DNA of 64,000 bases from Flavivirga jejuensis (GTDB lineage Bacteria; Bacteroidota; Bacteroidia; Flavobacteriales; Flavobacteriaceae). The position numbers and the translations under genes were made by a program. The stretch lies in contig NZ_JAUOEL010000007.1 of assembly GCF_030540765.1 (NCBI RefSeq), positions 62,001 to 126,000 of the forward strand, in the 5' to 3' direction. This document shows positions 54,950 to 63,066 of this stretch, one piece after another. Each line of letters opens with the position of its first letter. Position 1 is the first letter of the stretch. Below the pieces are notes generated by a model. That model saw only the letters and a program-made list of their open reading frames with translations. It ran no database searches and was not told where the DNA came from.

Positions 54950-57900
54950 ATGAAAAAAAACCTATTATTTAAATCTATTATCACCTTTACAGTCCTGTTT
55001 TTTTCAGGAAGTATAGGATATACTCAATGTTCAGAACTCATTTTTAGTGATGAATTTTCAGGTACCTCCGTTGATCAAAGTAAATGGACCTCTATTGTTG
55101 GAGATGGATGCCCTACTTTATGCGGTTTTGGAAATAATGAAGAACAATGGTATCAACCAGAAAACACAACAGTACAGAATGGAAATTTAATAATTACGAC
55201 CAGAAATGAAGCCGTAGGAGGAAAACAATACACGTCTTCTAAATTAATTACTTCTGGTAAATTTAACTCCAAATATGGGCGCTATGAAGCCAGTATAAAA
55301 TTACCTTCTGCAGGAGGTGTATGGCCAGCTTTCTGGATGTTACCCGAAAATAGTAATTGGCCATTTACGGGGGAAATAGATATTATGGAAGCCAAGCATA
55401 AAAATGCTGAGAGTATAGAAGGAACTGTTCATTACTCTAATGGTGACTGGCAATATAATGGCAGAGAATATAATGCCGGACTCGATCTTTCTGCAGGATT
55501 TCATGAATATGCTGTAGAATGGGAACCCTCAGAAATTAGATGGTATGTAGATGATCAATTATATCATACGGTAACTCCAGCTAATACAGTAGATCCATGG
55601 CCTTTTAACGAAGGTGATTGGTACATTATTCTTAATGTAGCAGTTGGAGGTTCTGGAACACCTTACACAGGTAACATTCCTCCTACTCCATCAGATTACC
55701 CTACGCAGATGGAAGTTGATTATGTACGCATATACAGTAGTGTATTTAATACACAACTTATAGGAGATAACAAAGTATATGAAGGCGAAACGGATAAGGC
55801 ATATAGTATAACGGCAACAAGTGGAGCATCCTATAATTGGTCAGTACCCAATGGAGCTACAATAATTTCAGGACAAGGAACCAGCTCTATTTTGGTTGAT
55901 TGGGGTACTACTGGTGGAGATGTAAAGGTTCTAGTAAATATTCCTAATTGTGGAGAAAATGAATTCAAAATGAATGTTACTGTAAATCCAGAACTAGTAT
56001 TAGAATTTATTTATGAAGACTTTGAGAGCAATCGAAAGTTAACATATTCCTCAAAAACAGATGGCGTACTTAGTCAATCTGTAGCTAACCCAGGAATAAA
56101 CTCCGTAAATAATTCTTTAACAGTAGGAAAATATGTAAGAGCCTCGGGAGCTCAGTATGATGGATTGTATATGAACTCTCCAGATATCGGAAATGCTTTA
56201 GAGTATACTTCCAAAGAAAAAATAATTTGGATGGATGTTTATAGTGAAGCCCCAATTGGTACAGAATTCATTTTACAAATAGAAAATGGAGCGCTTTCTG
56301 CAGGAGATTGGCCTTCTGGTAGACATAGTAGATACAGTGCAAAGACGGTTACTCAAAATAAATGGGAAACCCTAGAGTTCGAATTAATTGATAGACCAGA
56401 TACCAGTGTAGGCGCTTTAGAAGCAGATCAACTTGTACTCTTAATAGATTCAGATAGTTATACAGGACATACAATATATATAGATAACATAAGAAAAATG
56501 GATGCCCCAGATCCTGTTTTATTAGAAGAAGTTGTAATAGCAAATTATGATGGAATAAATCAATTGACGAATTTTTTCCAAAATGGTGTGTACACAAAAA
56601 ATGTAACAAATCCAGATATCAATAACGTTAATAATAGTGCTAATGTGGCAAAATATATTAGAAATGCCGTCGAAACCTATGATGTGGTAGCTTTTAATAC
56701 CACAGCTATAGAGAATAGTGGTCCTTTTATTAAAGGAGAACATATCTTCTATATGGATCTATATACGGCTGCACCTGTGGGAACAGAAATTTTGTTAAGT
56801 TTAGAAAATCAAGCGAATTCTGATAATGATTTTCCTGTAGGTAGAAATAGTCAGTTTAGCGGTGTTATTAAAGAACAAAACGCTTGGCATACTGTAGCAT
56901 TTAGTCACTCTTCATCACCAGATGCAGGAACTTCTAATCTTTCTATCAATGAAATTTCGATACTTTTTAATTCTGGTTCTAATACTACTGAGACTTACTA
57001 TTTTGATAATTTTAGATATGGTATAACCAAATTACCATCTTCTTATCAATTTTCGGAAATGATTCAAGATTATAATGGAATTAATAATCTTACACTAAAT
57101 CCTACGACTACTGGAACTTATACAACAGATGTAGAAAATCCAGAAACGAATACCGTTAATGGGTCTTCAAGAGCAGCTAGCTACGCTAGAAATGCGGGAG
57201 AATTATATGATGCCTTATTTTTTGACACTAATGCCATAAATGATGCAAGTGCATATGTTTCAGAAGAAAAGAGATTTACTATGGATCTATATACTAGTGC
57301 ACCAATAGGCACTGTAATTAGCTGGCAATTGGAAGCTAGCTCTTTATCCACCCCATCTAATTATCCATCAGGAAGGCATAGTATATATCAGGCAGCTGTA
57401 AAAGAACAAAATAGTTGGCATACAATAGAATTTGTACTCACAGAAACACCAGATCTAATCGTTACTGATGCACAAATTGATAACATTGTATTCTTGTTCG
57501 ACCCGAATAGCAGTAACGGGGATACTTATTATATAGATAACTTAAGGTCTCTAACAACAGATGATGCCATACAAACACCTATTCTATCTTCAATAATCGT
57601 TTCATCTACGGATGCTTCAATAGGTTTAAATCAAACAGCATCATTTACTGCTCGGGGATTTGATCAAAATGGAGATATTTTTGCAACTAATTTTACCTGG
57701 ACAGTAACGGGAGGCTCTATAGATACTAATGGATTATATACAGGTAGCACTTTGGGAACGCATACAATAACTGCTACAAGCGGATCTATTTCAGGTACAG
57801 CTTCTATTATTGTAAATGAAAATTCAGCATCTTACACAGCAATACCAGGGATTATAGAAGCAGAACAGTATAAAGAAGGCGGAGAAGGAATTGGTTATCA

Positions 57901-58870
57901 TGATACGAGTACAGGAAATACAGGTGGAGCGTATCGACAAGATGATGTAGATATAGAAACCACTGAAGACTCAACAGGGATGTATAATGTGGGCTGGATT
58001 GATTCAGGAGAATGGTTAGCATATAATATTGATGGTACTGCTCCAACAAATGTTTATGATATCAACTTCCGTGTAGCCTCCCCCGATGGTAATGGTAAAT
58101 TTCATCTAGAGTTGGATGGCGTTTCTATTACAGAAGTGATATCTGTACCTGATACTGGCGGATGGCACAACTATGAAACAATTACCGTGACAGGTATTTC
58201 TATCAATAACGGAAATCATGAATTAAGAATTGTATTTGATTTGTCTGGATTAAATCTTAATTTCATAGAACTAAAAGCTTCCGAGGATACTGGTGGAGAA
58301 ACAAATTGTAATGGATTAGCAGCAAATGGTCAATATAGTTATGAGATTTCAGCAGATACTGTAAATCCAACAATTACTTTTATTCCAGAAATAGCAGGAA
58401 TAGGAGATACTGTATGTATTTTATATTACAGTACTTCTGCAACGGGGCCATACCCAGGATATGGTGTTACTCCAAATGTACCTTTCCAGACAAATACTAA
58501 TGAAGGAGAACATGTTTATTTCTATTACACTTATAGCTTACCTACAGGTGGTGAAAATAATACAGGAGCTTCTCCACATGATTTTGTGGTAGGCTCTTGT
58601 AGTGCTAGTAGTCAATTATCTGGTTTGGGTATAGAGAATGAAATATATTTATATACTAACCCTATAACTGATGAACTAAATATCAAAGGAGTTACCAACG
58701 AATCGCAGATATCAATCTTGAATATGTCTGGTCAATTAGAGACTATTCCAGAACTACAAAGCGGCGACAATTCTTCAAAATTTGATGTCAGTTCTTTAAA
58801 GTCAGGAATCTATTTTGTAAGAATATTCAATAGATCAATTTCAAAAGTATTAAAATTCATGAAGAAATAA
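54950..58870 (+). CDS. Multimodular GH16 laminarinase with triplicated modules, CBM6, CBM56-like and T9SS domains
   Basis: A 1306-residue secreted beta-glucanase. Signal peptide (1-25), GH16 domain (about 28-262) with catalytic Glu142, Asp144 and Glu147 in GEIDIMEA, and VWPAFWMLPENSNWP, the pattern of laminarinases. Then a PKD-like section (about 270-345), three homologous modules of about 170 residues each (about 352-523, 527-695 and 702-868), an Ig-like Big_2 domain (about 876-955), a CBM6 (about 960-1108), a CBM56-like module (about 1112-1225, PHDFVVGSC end) and a T9SS C-terminus. It should hydrolyse beta-1,3-glucan; CBM56 is known to bind beta-1,3-glucan. It is far longer than the usual 300-600 residues. 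Confidence 0.9.
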   Translation: MKKNLLFKSIITFTVLFFSGSIGYTQCSELIFSDEFSGTSVDQSKWTSIVGDGCPTLCGFGNNEEQWYQPENTTVQNGNLIITTRNEAVGGKQYTSSKLITSGKFNSKYGRYEASIKLPSAGGVWPAFWMLPENSNWPFTGEIDIMEAKHKNAESIEGTVHYSNGDWQYNGREYNAGLDLSAGFHEYAVEWEPSEIRWYVDDQLYHTVTPANTVDPWPFNEGDWYIILNVAVGGSGTPYTGNIPPTPSDYPTQMEVDYVRIYSSVFNTQLIGDNKVYEGETDKAYSITATSGASYNWSVPNGATIISGQGTSSILVDWGTTGGDVKVLVNIPNCGENEFKMNVTVNPELVLEFIYEDFESNRKLTYSSKTDGVLSQSVANPGINSVNNSLTVGKYVRASGAQYDGLYMNSPDIGNALEYTSKEKIIWMDVYSEAPIGTEFILQIENGALSAGDWPSGRHSRYSAKTVTQNKWETLEFELIDRPDTSVGALEADQLVLLIDSDSYTGHTIYIDNIRKMDAPDPVLLEEVVIANYDGINQLTNFFQNGVYTKNVTNPDINNVNNSANVAKYIRNAVETYDVVAFNTTAIENSGPFIKGEHIFYMDLYTAAPVGTEILLSLENQANSDNDFPVGRNSQFSGVIKEQNAWHTVAFSHSSSPDAGTSNLSINEISILFNSGSNTTETYYFDNFRYGITKLPSSYQFSEMIQDYNGINNLTLNPTTTGTYTTDVENPETNTVNGSSRAASYARNAGELYDALFFDTNAINDASAYVSEEKRFTMDLYTSAPIGTVISWQLEASSLSTPSNYPSGRHSIYQAAVKEQNSWHTIEFVLTETPDLIVTDAQIDNIVFLFDPNSSNGDTYYIDNLRSLTTDDAIQTPILSSIIVSSTDASIGLNQTASFTARGFDQNGDIFATNFTWTVTGGSIDTNGLYTGSTLGTHTITATSGSISGTASIIVNENSASYTAIPGIIEAEQYKEGGEGIGYHDTSTGNTGGAYRQDDVDIETTEDSTGMYNVGWIDSGEWLAYNIDGTAPTNVYDINFRVASPDGNGKFHLELDGVSITEVISVPDTGGWHNYETITVTGISINNGNHELRIVFDLSGLNLNFIELKASEDTGGETNCNGLAANGQYSYEISADTVNPTITFIPEIAGIGDTVCILYYSTSATGPYPGYGVTPNVPFQTNTNEGEHVYFYYTYSLPTGGENNTGASPHDFVVGSCSASSQLSGLGIENEIYLYTNPITDELNIKGVTNESQISILNMSGQLETIPELQSGDNSSKFDVSSLKSGIYFVRIFNRSISKVLKFMKK

Positions 58871-58946
58871 ACGACCTCGATGTAAGCATACAAGACATTC
58901 AATAGGAAATGTTTTCTACAAGTTTCGGGGTATTAAAAAAATTAGA

Positions 58947-58976
58947 AGCAGGAAACCTAAAATCAGGTTTCCTGCT
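58947..58976 (+). terminator. Strong hairpin after the GH16 gene
   Basis: 12-bp perfect arms AGCAGGAAACCT and AGGTTTCCTGCT around an AAAATC loop, about 76 bp after the stop codon. It is flanked by an A-run upstream (AAAAAAATT) and ATTTAAAA downstream, so it can act on both strands. Confidence 0.75.
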
Positions 58977-59129
58977 ATTTAAAACGGTTTTAAAATTGAA
59001 AATTTAATAATATCATGAAATCAATTCATTTTTTGCTTACACAGTCTTAGCTCTATTAAACCATATAGGTTTAAAAACCTACCATGTCTTTTCCTTGGTA
59101 AACTCTAAGAGCTTGTATTATCTATTAAC

Positions 59130-59252
59130 AAGTAACTTCAATATATAATAATAAGTCACAACCACATTTAAAAGATTTGAAGCGTATTGCGGAAATTTTA
59201 GATGTGAATATTAGGGAATTATTGATATCTATTAAAGATTCTAAATCTTAGA
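59130..59252 (+). pseudogene. Remnant of an XRE-type helix-turn-helix regulator
   Basis: In one frame the sequence reads QVTSIYNNKSQPHLKDLKRI, then AEILDVNIRELLISIKDSKS and a stop at 59250-59252. The QPHLKDLKRIAEILDVNIREL segment is the end of the DNA-binding and following helices of small flavobacterial Xre/Cro-type regulators. The 5' part is missing: the frame is closed by TAA at 59127-59129 and no ATG is near. It is a decayed gene fragment. Confidence 0.6.
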
Positions 59253-59474
59253 ATTTTAGTAGGACATTTTAAAGATTCTTTTCAGAAAGAAAAAAAATAA
59301 AATTTAGAGTAGTATGTTTATGTTAGACATCTAAATCACACTGAGATTCTATTCGTGTCTTAATTTAAACCAATTGTAATTATGATACGTATATAATGTA
59401 TCGATTTAAAAAATATTTTTTAAATGTATTTAATATATTGCAACTTATAAATCCCCAAATTTATAAAACGACTT

Positions 59475-60863
59475 ATGAAAAACCAGACCTACTACTACCT
59501 ATTAATTTTTGTCTTTATTCTTAATATATCATGTTACAATGACAGTGATGACGCAGACACTAATGGAGAATATGGCGCAGATATAGAAAATTTAGATGCT
59601 AATGGTTTACCAAAACTGGTTTTTAATGTTGATACACCTTTAATAACAAATAGCAACGCGTATACTATTGATGTTATAGAATGGGATATTCCAAATAATG
59701 GCACAGATGCTATAAAAACAACAGCAAATTTACAAGCTGCTATTGATTATGCACATGGTGAAGGCTTTGGAAAAGTGATATTACCAGAAGGTATTTTTTT
59801 GGTAGGAGAAGAAGGCAACGACATTTATCAAGCGGGTATTGATATTTATGAAAATACCGAATTTGTATTTAGTGAAGGTGCTATTTTAAGGATGGACACC
59901 AACAACAAATGGAATTATTGTGTGCTTAGACTAAATGGAGATAATATTATTGTACGTGATGGTACTATTATAGGAGATAAAGATACTCATGTATTTACAC
60001 CACGAGAAAGTGATGGAAAAACGGCTCATGATGAAGGTCATGGTATTTGTGTTTGGAGTAATAATAACGTCTTGGTTACAAACATGGAAATATACAGTGT
60101 TACTGGTGATGGTTCTTTGGTATTAGATTCTAACGATGTTACATTTACCAATAACGATATTTACGGTAACAGACGTCAAGGAATTTCTATAGTTGGTGGT
60201 GTACGAATTAAAATTACAGATAATGAAATACATCATATTAGCGGAACAGCTCCTCAATTTGGTATTGATATTGAAGGTCCTGGACGTATCGATGAAGATA
60301 TCTTAATTCAAAATAACTATTTTCATCACAATTCTGGTGGCGATATTGTAAATGCTAGTGGTGAAAATGTATATATACTAGATAATGTCATGGAACAAGG
60401 CGACAATAGCACGTATTTGGATGGTCCTATTGTGAGCTGGCATAAAACACATAACATTATTGCTAGAAATACCATTACTATGGTTACTGGATCTGCAAAT
60501 GGACGATTAGGTTATATACAATATTCTAGTGGTGGAGACAAAGGTCATAATCGCGCCACCTATGTTCATGAAAATGTATGTAATAGTTGTGGTATGTATA
60601 TGTATGATAGTTCGGATGCCGATGTACGTCGCAATCAATTTTTAGGCTATTTTTTAGCCTTTAGCGACTTTCAAAATGCCATATTAATTGATAATTTGGT
60701 AACATACTCAGAAGAACACACAAATCTTAGATATTGCTGGTCTTATCGTTTTAACAACGTTACGGGTCTTGCCAGTGGAAATTATTTGGGTGATAATCTT
60801 GAAGAAATACCTTTATCTGAAACAGTACCCCATACATTACAATGCGTATTGGATGGTTGGTAA
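59475..60863 (+). CDS. Right-handed beta-helix surface lipoprotein (pectate lyase/epimerase fold)
   Basis: A 462-residue lipoprotein: signal ends LNISC with Cys20, followed by acidic NDSDD. Residues about 50-440 form a parallel beta-helix: a PbH1-type N-cap (GTDAIKTTANLQAAIDYAHG, GKVILPEGIFLVG) and repeated coils such as VWSNNNVLVTNMEIYSVTG, DVTFTNNDIYGNRRQGISIV and ILIQNNYFHHNSGGDIV. This fold serves lyases, C5-epimerases and hydrolases. The PL6 Lys/Arg pattern is absent; no catalytic residues are certain. Attached to the surface downstream of the GH16 gene, it may act on an algal polymer. Confidence 0.75.
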   Translation: MKNQTYYYLLIFVFILNISCYNDSDDADTNGEYGADIENLDANGLPKLVFNVDTPLITNSNAYTIDVIEWDIPNNGTDAIKTTANLQAAIDYAHGEGFGKVILPEGIFLVGEEGNDIYQAGIDIYENTEFVFSEGAILRMDTNNKWNYCVLRLNGDNIIVRDGTIIGDKDTHVFTPRESDGKTAHDEGHGICVWSNNNVLVTNMEIYSVTGDGSLVLDSNDVTFTNNDIYGNRRQGISIVGGVRIKITDNEIHHISGTAPQFGIDIEGPGRIDEDILIQNNYFHHNSGGDIVNASGENVYILDNVMEQGDNSTYLDGPIVSWHKTHNIIARNTITMVTGSANGRLGYIQYSSGGDKGHNRATYVHENVCNSCGMYMYDSSDADVRRNQFLGYFLAFSDFQNAILIDNLVTYSEEHTNLRYCWSYRFNNVTGLASGNYLGDNLEEIPLSETVPHTLQCVLDGW

Positions 60864-60909
60864 CACCATAAAAACCTAACTTTCAATCGTTTGTAATTCA
60901 GAGCAAAGC

Positions 60910-60944
60910 GAAGAATCTTTATTATTAATCTCTAAAGATTCTTC
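60910..60944. repeat. REP-like hairpin, GAAGAATCT family, copy 1
   Basis: GAAGAATCTTTA and TAAAGATTCTTC are perfect 12-bp arms. The GAAGAATCT...AGATTCTTC core is the same as in the inner hairpin of 62557-62622, so the two are members of one repeat family. Confidence 0.6.
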
Positions 60945-61478
60945 AGTCATACTTCCCTGTCTGTGCCGATCAATCTCATTTCATCCGCTTGATAATTTTT
61001 TTCTCGATCCTCATTAAGTTGTATTGATTTTTAATCATTTATGAACATAAAACATGAACACTTTTTCCTTTTTCTTTAATACTTAATATTTACAGGTAAT
61101 TTGATGTTATATGGACAAATAATAGTGAATACTTATTGAGTAAAGTCCTTTCATTTTCAATATTCAAAAAAATCTTTTTATGTCCCGTTTTAAAAGACTT
61201 TGGCACTTATTATTGGATGTTTTTTGTATGTACTAGGCGCTACATTTCATCCAAGAGTATCACCAATAAGCAAAAACAGGAATGCGAATCTAAATAATCA
61301 CCATGCCATTATAGATAACCTGCCTCAGCAACCACCAGAAATCAGTTTCAAAATTATTAAATCCCATAAAATACTTATTTCGTCCCTAATTTAATTGATT
61401 TAAGCACTTTTTTTAGAACAACTTAAGTATACGTTATAAAATTACACAATATTATCTGTTATGCATTTTGGGAAAAAT

Positions 61479-61530
61479 TTGTCAGTTCAAATGATTTCGA
61501 CGAAAAAAGCTAAATCATTTGAACTGACAA
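61479..61530. repeat. 19-bp perfect inverted repeat
   Basis: TTGTCAGTTCAAATGATTT (61479-61497) and its exact complement AAATCATTTGAACTGACAA (61512-61530) enclose 14 nt. It resembles intergenic GTCAGTTCGAG..CTCGAACTGAC repeats I recall from flavobacteria. It sits 68 bp before the next gene, so it could also act as a terminator or leader structure. Confidence 0.7.
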
Positions 61531-61598
61531 TTATTTTAACTAAGAACAACAGGTTAACACAAGTATAAAATAACCTAATTTATTAAAATTTAAAAACC

Positions 61599-62462
61599 AT
61601 GAAAAAAAAATTACGCAACGTATTATTATCAACATTAGCTTTATCTACTGGCATTGCTTTTTCTCAAACAATTGTTTTTGATTCCAATTCTAATAATGGC
61701 ACTGTCGTATCTGGACCAAGTGTTACTCAAACTATTGAAGATGGATCTCTATATGTTTTAACTGCTACTCATAGTCCCGATGGCAATCAACCTAACAGTG
61801 GAGCTGCGCTATGGGATCTTGAAACTGACGATCAGGCGTTTTTTTATGAAAGTCCACAATCAGGAGGAGGAAGTTGGGAGATTAGTTTAACAAAAGACGG
61901 GGCTTCGCAAACATTTACTTTAAATCAAATTGATTTTGTAAATTTTAATCAGTCATCATCACAAACGATACAATTTAAAGGCTTTAAAGACGGTAATGAG
62001 ATTGTAATAGATACTACTGATGAAACACCAGCAGCCCCCAATAGCAATGGCGTCCCTGTTAGTTTTACTTTTACAACAAATAATGATAATAATACGAACC
62101 TTTCATCTTTTACTATAAGCACTCCAGATAATAATTTAAATACTCAACTCATTGATTTTCATAACATATCAATAACAATTCCTTCGGAAACTTTGAGTGT
62201 TGAGGAGGAAAAGGATAATGACAGTTTTAAAGTAACAGCTGCTCCTAACCCTACCACAGATAAAGTTACGATTAAGTTTAATAATGCGATTACAACTGAA
62301 AATGAGTTTAATATATTAGATATGAACGGTCGTTTAATTAAATCTCAAAAATCGAATAAACTACAAGAAACAATTGATTTAAGCTCATTTAAAAGTGGAG
62401 TTTATTTTGTAAAAATTTCTAACGAAAAATATATAAAGACCCTGCGATTGATTAAAAAATAG
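61599..62462 (+). CDS. T9SS-secreted protein of unknown function
   Basis: A 287-residue secreted protein: signal peptide (1-23, ending AFSQ), a beta-rich Thr/Ser/Asn-rich central region (about 25-205; repeated SNSNNGT and NNDNNTN stretches) and a T9SS type A sorting domain (about 215-287; VTAAPNPTTDKVTIKF and SSFKSGVYFVKISNEKYI). I do not recognise the central region; its strand pattern is that of an adhesin or a carbohydrate-binding module. Its own cluster position after the glucanases suggests a surface role with them. Confidence 0.75.
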   Translation: MKKKLRNVLLSTLALSTGIAFSQTIVFDSNSNNGTVVSGPSVTQTIEDGSLYVLTATHSPDGNQPNSGAALWDLETDDQAFFYESPQSGGGSWEISLTKDGASQTFTLNQIDFVNFNQSSSQTIQFKGFKDGNEIVIDTTDETPAAPNSNGVPVSFTFTTNNDNNTNLSSFTISTPDNNLNTQLIDFHNISITIPSETLSVEEEKDNDSFKVTAAPNPTTDKVTIKFNNAITTENEFNILDMNGRLIKSQKSNKLQETIDLSSFKSGVYFVKISNEKYIKTLRLIKK

Positions 62463-62489
62463 TTTAAAAACATCCTAATAAAACCATGG

Positions 62490-62644
62490 GGCTGTCTAAA
62501 AAGTAAGGGATTTTGTCATCTCATGTTTGTATGTTTTCAAAAGGGTCTTGTCATTTGGAACGAAGTGAAGAATCTTATTTAAAATCAAAACTTTAAAACT
62601 AAGAGATTCTTCACTTCGTTCCGAATGGCATTTTTTAGACAGCC
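62490..62644. mobile_element. MITE-like element with 13-bp inverted ends
   Basis: GGCTGTCTAAAAA (62490-62502) and TTTTTAGACAGCC (62632-62644) are perfect inverted repeats. Inside, a 19-bp perfect hairpin (62557-62575 and 62604-62622, GGAACGAAGTGAAGAATCT) makes a nested structure. The left end also occurs alone at 42000-42012. There is no open frame, and no clear target duplication. A non-autonomous element or palindromic repeat is the best reading. Confidence 0.6.
62557..62622. repeat. REP-like hairpin, GAAGAATCT family, copy 2
   Basis: 19-bp perfect arms (GGAACGAAGTGAAGAATCT and its complement) with a 28-nt loop, nested in the MITE-like element. The same core recurs at 60910-60944. Confidence 0.65.
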
Positions 62645-62980
62645 TCCTCTTCTACCAAAATTTTAGTTATAAAAGTACGCAGTAAACGATATCCATAACT
62701 TTTATGTTTGTAGCAATATGTCTACTATAGAAATAACCGCAAAGACCCTATAAATAATTTCTTGAAACTAACATACGTGTGTACACATCTCAATTAATTA
62801 CTTTGTCATTGCTGAGAGGAATTCACTAGTCAAATAAATAAGCCTAATCTTTAGATATTTCTTTTCAATAAGTAGAATTTCCTATTTCTACAAATCTATG
62901 TTCCATTAACATGAGTTAAAATATAGAGATCATATTGATGTTTTGTTTTGTACATAATGTGTTTTAGATATCAAGTAGAG

Positions 62981-63024
62981 ATTCCTGCCGTAGTTTATCT
63001 TAAGCGAAGACGAAAGGCAGGAAT
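62981..63024. repeat. Short inverted repeat ATTCCTGCC/GGCAGGAAT
   Basis: 9-bp perfect arms at 62981-62989 and 63016-63024 with a 26-nt loop, then GACAAAC. This is a widespread flavobacterial intergenic motif (GATTCCTGCC...GGCAGGAATGACAAA, recalled). It lies 43 bp after the stop of the histidine-kinase gene and could also end its transcript. Confidence 0.5.
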
Positions 63025-63066
63025 GACAAACAGCATACATACGTAGACTAATAAAAACATAAAAGA

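Larger units (their letters stand above)
58871..59474. other. Non-coding region after the GH16 gene
   Basis: 604 bp with a terminator hairpin (58947-58976), a remnant of a helix-turn-helix gene (59130-59252) and an A+T-rich leader before the beta-helix lipoprotein gene. A GATAC/GTATC inverted pair lies at 59383-59401. No intact gene is visible. Confidence 0.6.
60864..61598. other. Non-coding region with repeat hairpins upstream of the small T9SS cargo gene
   Basis: 735 bp. It holds a REP-like hairpin (60910-60944), a 19-bp perfect inverted repeat (61479-61530) and an unconvincing open frame at 61200-61394 that starts with TTG and has no family likeness. The rest is plain A+T-rich sequence. 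Confidence 0.55.
62463..63066. other. Non-coding region with MITE-like element
   Basis: 604 bp between convergent genes, with the 155-bp inverted-end element at 62490-62644 and a second short hairpin (62981-63024). The intervening 300 bp show no gene. Confidence 0.6.

Noticed and set aside
61200-61394. Possible 64-residue gene
   Set aside because: It starts with TTG, has no family likeness, no ribosome-binding site and lies in a repeat-rich non-coding gap.
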